Assembly: GCF_002252635.1 (NCBI RefSeq)
Contig: NZ_NQKX01000014.1
Location: 1-35,558 of the forward strand
Reading direction: 5' to 3'
Length of the DNA: 35,558 bases
Source of the DNA: Synechococcus sp. MW101C3
Lineage (GTDB): Bacteria > Cyanobacteriota > Cyanobacteriia > PCC-6307 > Cyanobiaceae
This document shows positions 33,314 through 35,558 of this stretch, in pieces (the stretch's first letter is position 1; each line of letters begins with the position of its first letter). A model generated the notes under the pieces. The model was not told the origin of the DNA. It searched no databases and saw only the letters and a list, made by a program, of their open reading frames with translations. Both the position numbers and the translations under genes were made by a program.

Positions 33314-34717
33314 TCAAACCCCGTTGAGCTCGGCGGCCGCCAGATCGGCCAGATGCGACGACCAGTGATCAACGGCGGCGGGTTCGGCCGCTTCCACCAT
33401 CACCCGCAGCAGCGGTTCGGTGCCGCTGGCCCGCACCAGCACCCGGCCTTCGCCGCCCATGGCCGCCTCCGCCTGGGCCACCGCCTCGCGCAGGAGCAGG
33501 CTGTCCTGCCAGTGCTGACGCCGCTGGCGGTCGGGCACGATCACGTTCACCAGCACCTGGGGATAGGGCGAGAAGCTGGTGTCCATCCAGTCGGCCAGGG
33601 AGCCGGCACCGGCATGGATGCGGGTGGCCACCTGCAAGGCCGTGAGCAGCCCATCGCCGCTCATGCCGTGATGGGCCGAGAGGATGTGGCCCGACTGCTC
33701 ACCGCCAAGGGCAGCGCCGCTGGCGGCCATGGCGGCATGCACGTGCTGATCGCCCACGGGAGTGCGATCGAGCACACCACCTCGCGCCAGCCAGGCCCGC
33801 TCGAAGCCGAGGTTGGACATCACCGTGGCCACCAGGCGGCTGCCGGGCAGCTCACCGGCCGCCAGCAGCTCCCCGCCCCAGAGGTAGAGGATCTGGTCGC
33901 CGTCCACCACCCGGCCACGGCCGTCCACGGCCAGCATGCGGTCGGCGTCGCCATCGAACGCGAAGCCCATCGCCGCGCCATGGGCCAGCACCGCCTGCCG
34001 CAACGGCTCCAGGTGGGTGCTGCCGCAGCCCACGTTGATGCGGCTGCCGTCGGGGTTGCCATGCAGCACCGTGAGATCGGCGCCGAGGGCGCGGAACACC
34101 GCTTCACCGCAGGCAGTGGCCGATCCCCAGCAGAGGTCGAGCACGATCGGGCAGCCATCCAGGCGGCGCCCCGCGACGCTCGCCAGCAGGGTGTCGGTGT
34201 AGGCGGCCAGCAGCTCGGGCCGCTGCCGCACGGCGCCGCAGACACCGGAGGAGGCGCTGGCCGTGGCAGTGGCACGGCCGCGCAGGCCGGCTTCGATCAC
34301 CTCCTGCTGCTGCCGGTCGAGCTTGTCGCCGCTGGGGCCGAACACCTTGATGCCGTTGTCATGGGGCGGGTTGTGGCTGGCCGACACCATCAGCCCGCCG
34401 GCGGCACCACACCGGCGGATCGCACCGGGCACGGCGGGGGTGGGGCAGAGCCCGAGATCCCACACCTCCCGACCGGCCGCCGTGAGGCCGGCGGTGAGCG
34501 CCGCCACCACCATCGGGCCGCTGCTGCGGGAATCCATGCCGACCAGCACCGCCCCCTCGGGCGGCAGCACCTGGCCGCACCAGTAGCCCACCTGCAGGGC
34601 CAGCAGGGGCGTGAGATGGGTGCCGACGCGGCCGCGGATGCCGTCGGTGCCGAACCAGGTGCCACCGGCACTGAGTGGCGGGCCGATGGGCAGGGGGGCC
34701 GGCTCCGCCATGAACAC
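33314..34717 (-). CDS. glmM: Phosphoglucosamine mutase
   Basis: Interconverts glucosamine-6- and -1-phosphate for UDP-GlcNAc, peptidoglycan and lipopolysaccharide. The 467-residue alpha-D-phosphohexomutase has TWFGTDGIRGRVG near the N-terminus, the phosphoserine loop MVSASHNPPHDNGIK (Ser114), the metal-binding DGDADR, the sugar-binding GGEQSGH and the phosphate-binding VLVRASGTEPLLRVM. An ATG at codon 3 (34711) is an alternative start. No gap separates its stop from the stop of the converging kinase gene. The start faces a small membrane-protein gene 59 bp away on the same strand. Confidence 0.96.
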   Translation of the reverse strand: MFMAEPAPLPIGPPLSAGGTWFGTDGIRGRVGTHLTPLLALQVGYWCGQVLPPEGAVLVGMDSRSSGPMVVAALTAGLTAAGREVWDLGLCPTPAVPGAIRRCGAAGGLMVSASHNPPHDNGIKVFGPSGDKLDRQQQEVIEAGLRGRATATASASSGVCGAVRQRPELLAAYTDTLLASVAGRRLDGCPIVLDLCWGSATACGEAVFRALGADLTVLHGNPDGSRINVGCGSTHLEPLRQAVLAHGAAMGFAFDGDADRMLAVDGRGRVVDGDQILYLWGGELLAAGELPGSRLVATVMSNLGFERAWLARGGVLDRTPVGDQHVHAAMAASGAALGGEQSGHILSAHHGMSGDGLLTALQVATRIHAGAGSLADWMDTSFSPYPQVLVNVIVPDRQRRQHWQDSLLLREAVAQAEAAMGGEGRVLVRASGTEPLLRVMVEAAEPAAVDHWSSHLADLAAAELNGV

Positions 34718-34776
34718 GCAATCGCTGGGCGCAGATTAGGAGCAGGCCTCCAGGCGGATGCTCCAGGCGGCGCCAG

Positions 34777-34995
34777 CTACACGCTGCGACGGGGCCACCA
34801 CACCCAGCGCACCAGTTCGGCCACGGCCCAGAGCAGCAGAGCGCCCACCACCCAGCCGGGCAACGCCCGCAGCGGCCAGAAGGGGCGGAGGAAGAACACC
34901 CCCGCCGCCAGGGCGGTCACGGCCAGGGCGCGGCGGCGCTGGCGGGCACCGGGCAGGGTCGTCAACCAGGGAGGCAGGGAGGGCCGCAGCGCCAT
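34777..34995 (-). CDS. Small membrane hypothetical protein
   Basis: A 72-residue protein from the ATG at 34995: MALRPSLPPWLTTLPGARQR, then two hydrophobic helices (RALAVTALAAGVFFLRPF and PGWVVGALLLWAVAELVRWV) and a basic end WWPRRSV. The frame continues upstream to 35103, but that part overlaps the start of the divergent transglycosylase gene and is not membrane-like. Family not recognised. It lies upstream of glmM on the same strand, and divergent from the next gene. Confidence 0.58.
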   Translation of the reverse strand: MALRPSLPPWLTTLPGARQRRRALAVTALAAGVFFLRPFWPLRALPGWVVGALLLWAVAELVRWVWWPRRSV

Positions 34996-35060
34996 GGCGA
35001 TCGGAGACGTGGTTCCAGAATGCCAAGACTTTGCCGGCGTCAGCGCCACCCCTGCCGCCT

Positions 35061-35558
35061 GTGCCCAGTCCGCCAACGGCCGCTGCCCCGACGCGCGGCC
35101 CACGCACCTTGGCGCTCACCGTGCTGGGGAGCCTGGCCCTGCTGGTGCTGGGCCGCCAGGCGCTGAACGCCCGGCCCCTGCCCACCCCCGACACCGCCAC
35201 GGCAGCGCTGGAACGCACACGGCAGTGGGACCTGGACCCGGAGCGGCGCCGCGAGGCCAGCCTGCTGCTCACGGCCCGGGCGGCGGCCACGCCGGCCCGG
35301 CAGCACCAGCTGCTGCAGGGCCAGGGCTGGGGCCGCGATCCGCTCGCCGCGGTGGCGCTCAAGCTCGATGCACTGGCGGCCGGCAAGCTCGGGCAACCCC
35401 TGCTGGCCACGGCCCGCTGGCGCGAGCTGCTGCGCCGCTTCCCGGCCGACCCCGCCAGCGCCGATGCGCTCTATGAGCTGGGCCGCAATGACCCTGCCCT
35501 GCGCGCGCAGCTGTGGCGCCGTTTCCCCGCCCACCCCGCCGCGCTCGCCGCCGCCGCC
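35061..35558 (+). CDS. Probable soluble lytic murein transglycosylase (5' part, runs off window)
   Basis: An open frame with no stop to the window end, 166 codons from a GTG at 35061. It begins with a basic Pro/Thr tail and a membrane anchor or signal (LALTVLGSLALLVLG), then helical, TPR-like sequence: TAALERTRQWDLDPERRREA, LLQGQGWGRDPLAAVALKLD and WRELLRRFPADPASADALYE, RFPAHPAALA. This matches the N-terminal superhelical region of cyanobacterial Slt-type lytic transglycosylases as I recall them. The catalytic goose-lysozyme domain would lie beyond the window, so the function is provisional. Confidence 0.65.
   Translation, partial: MPSPPTAAAPTRGPRTLALTVLGSLALLVLGRQALNARPLPTPDTATAALERTRQWDLDPERRREASLLLTARAAATPARQHQLLQGQGWGRDPLAAVALKLDALAAGKLGQPLLATARWRELLRRFPADPASADALYELGRNDPALRAQLWRRFPAHPAALAAAA

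Noticed and set aside
33353-35476. 707-codon plus-strand open frame opposite glmM
   Set aside because: It is the antisense of glmM and of the next small gene; the translation is His/Gln/Gly/Ala-rich with no domain, a usual artefact of high-GC coding DNA.

Overview
The window is a densely packed, GC-rich stretch of a cyanobacterial chromosome, most likely from the Cyanobium / Synechococcus (picocyanobacterial) group. The evidence is the set of lineage-marker genes: psbO (oxygen-evolving complex), crtR (beta-carotene hydroxylase), a cyAbrB regulator, a ycf20 homologue, DUF2555, DUF3177 and DUF6679 proteins, an IctB-type membrane protein, and a pstS-ptrA-phoB-phoR phosphate locus of the kind known from marine Synechococcus. 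At least eleven copies of the HIP1 octamer GCGATCGC support a cyanobacterium. No CRISPR array, insertion sequence, prophage or rRNA was seen.

Layout. 1-3083: end of an upstream transcription unit (terminator), a G-quadruplex-type motif, an amino-acid permease translationally coupled to an exported SAM methyltransferase, then a 450-bp gene-poor gap. 3084-9129: aroC, then on the minus strand psbO (own terminator), sat, ftsH and a KDPG-aldolase-like gene. 9242-11783: minus-strand coaBC with a DUF2555 gene, a plus-strand tRNA-Ala(CGC) and a small secreted protein. 11784-13441: a repeat-rich region with paired palindromes, a 24-nt tandem array and small genes, including a 53-residue stand-alone PCP_red protein. 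13442-18402: ycf20, pyrB-mpg, a 47-residue membrane protein, a DUF6679 protein, a creatininase-family protein, gatC and crtR.

18444-22349 is the phosphate-sensing locus, read leftward as pstS, ptrA, phoB, phoR. pstS ends in its own UUCG-loop terminator. Pho-box-like direct repeats lie upstream of both pstS and ptrA, and ptrA-phoB overlap by 4 bp, so the regulators probably form one unit under phosphate control. 22513-25492 holds a ParB-like protein, a fatty-acid-hydroxylase-family protein, cyAbrB with a perfect 14-bp palindrome in its leader, and small proteins. 25652-28888 holds a transglutaminase-PhzF-hypothetical cluster joined by TTGA start/stop overlaps, converging on a DUF3177 pair. 28948-33313 is a tight FIST-trmB-ictB-BadF-type kinase operon facing glmM, and the window ends inside a probable lytic transglycosylase gene.

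Most of the window is ordinary core cyanobacterial genome. The parts most worth a second look are the 24-nt tandem repeat that runs into the 3' end of a gene, the permease/exported-methyltransferase pair, the Pho-box arrays, the cyAbrB leader palindrome, the aldolase with an altered active site, and several very small conserved-looking genes. All functions are inferred by reading the sequence; no database search was run.
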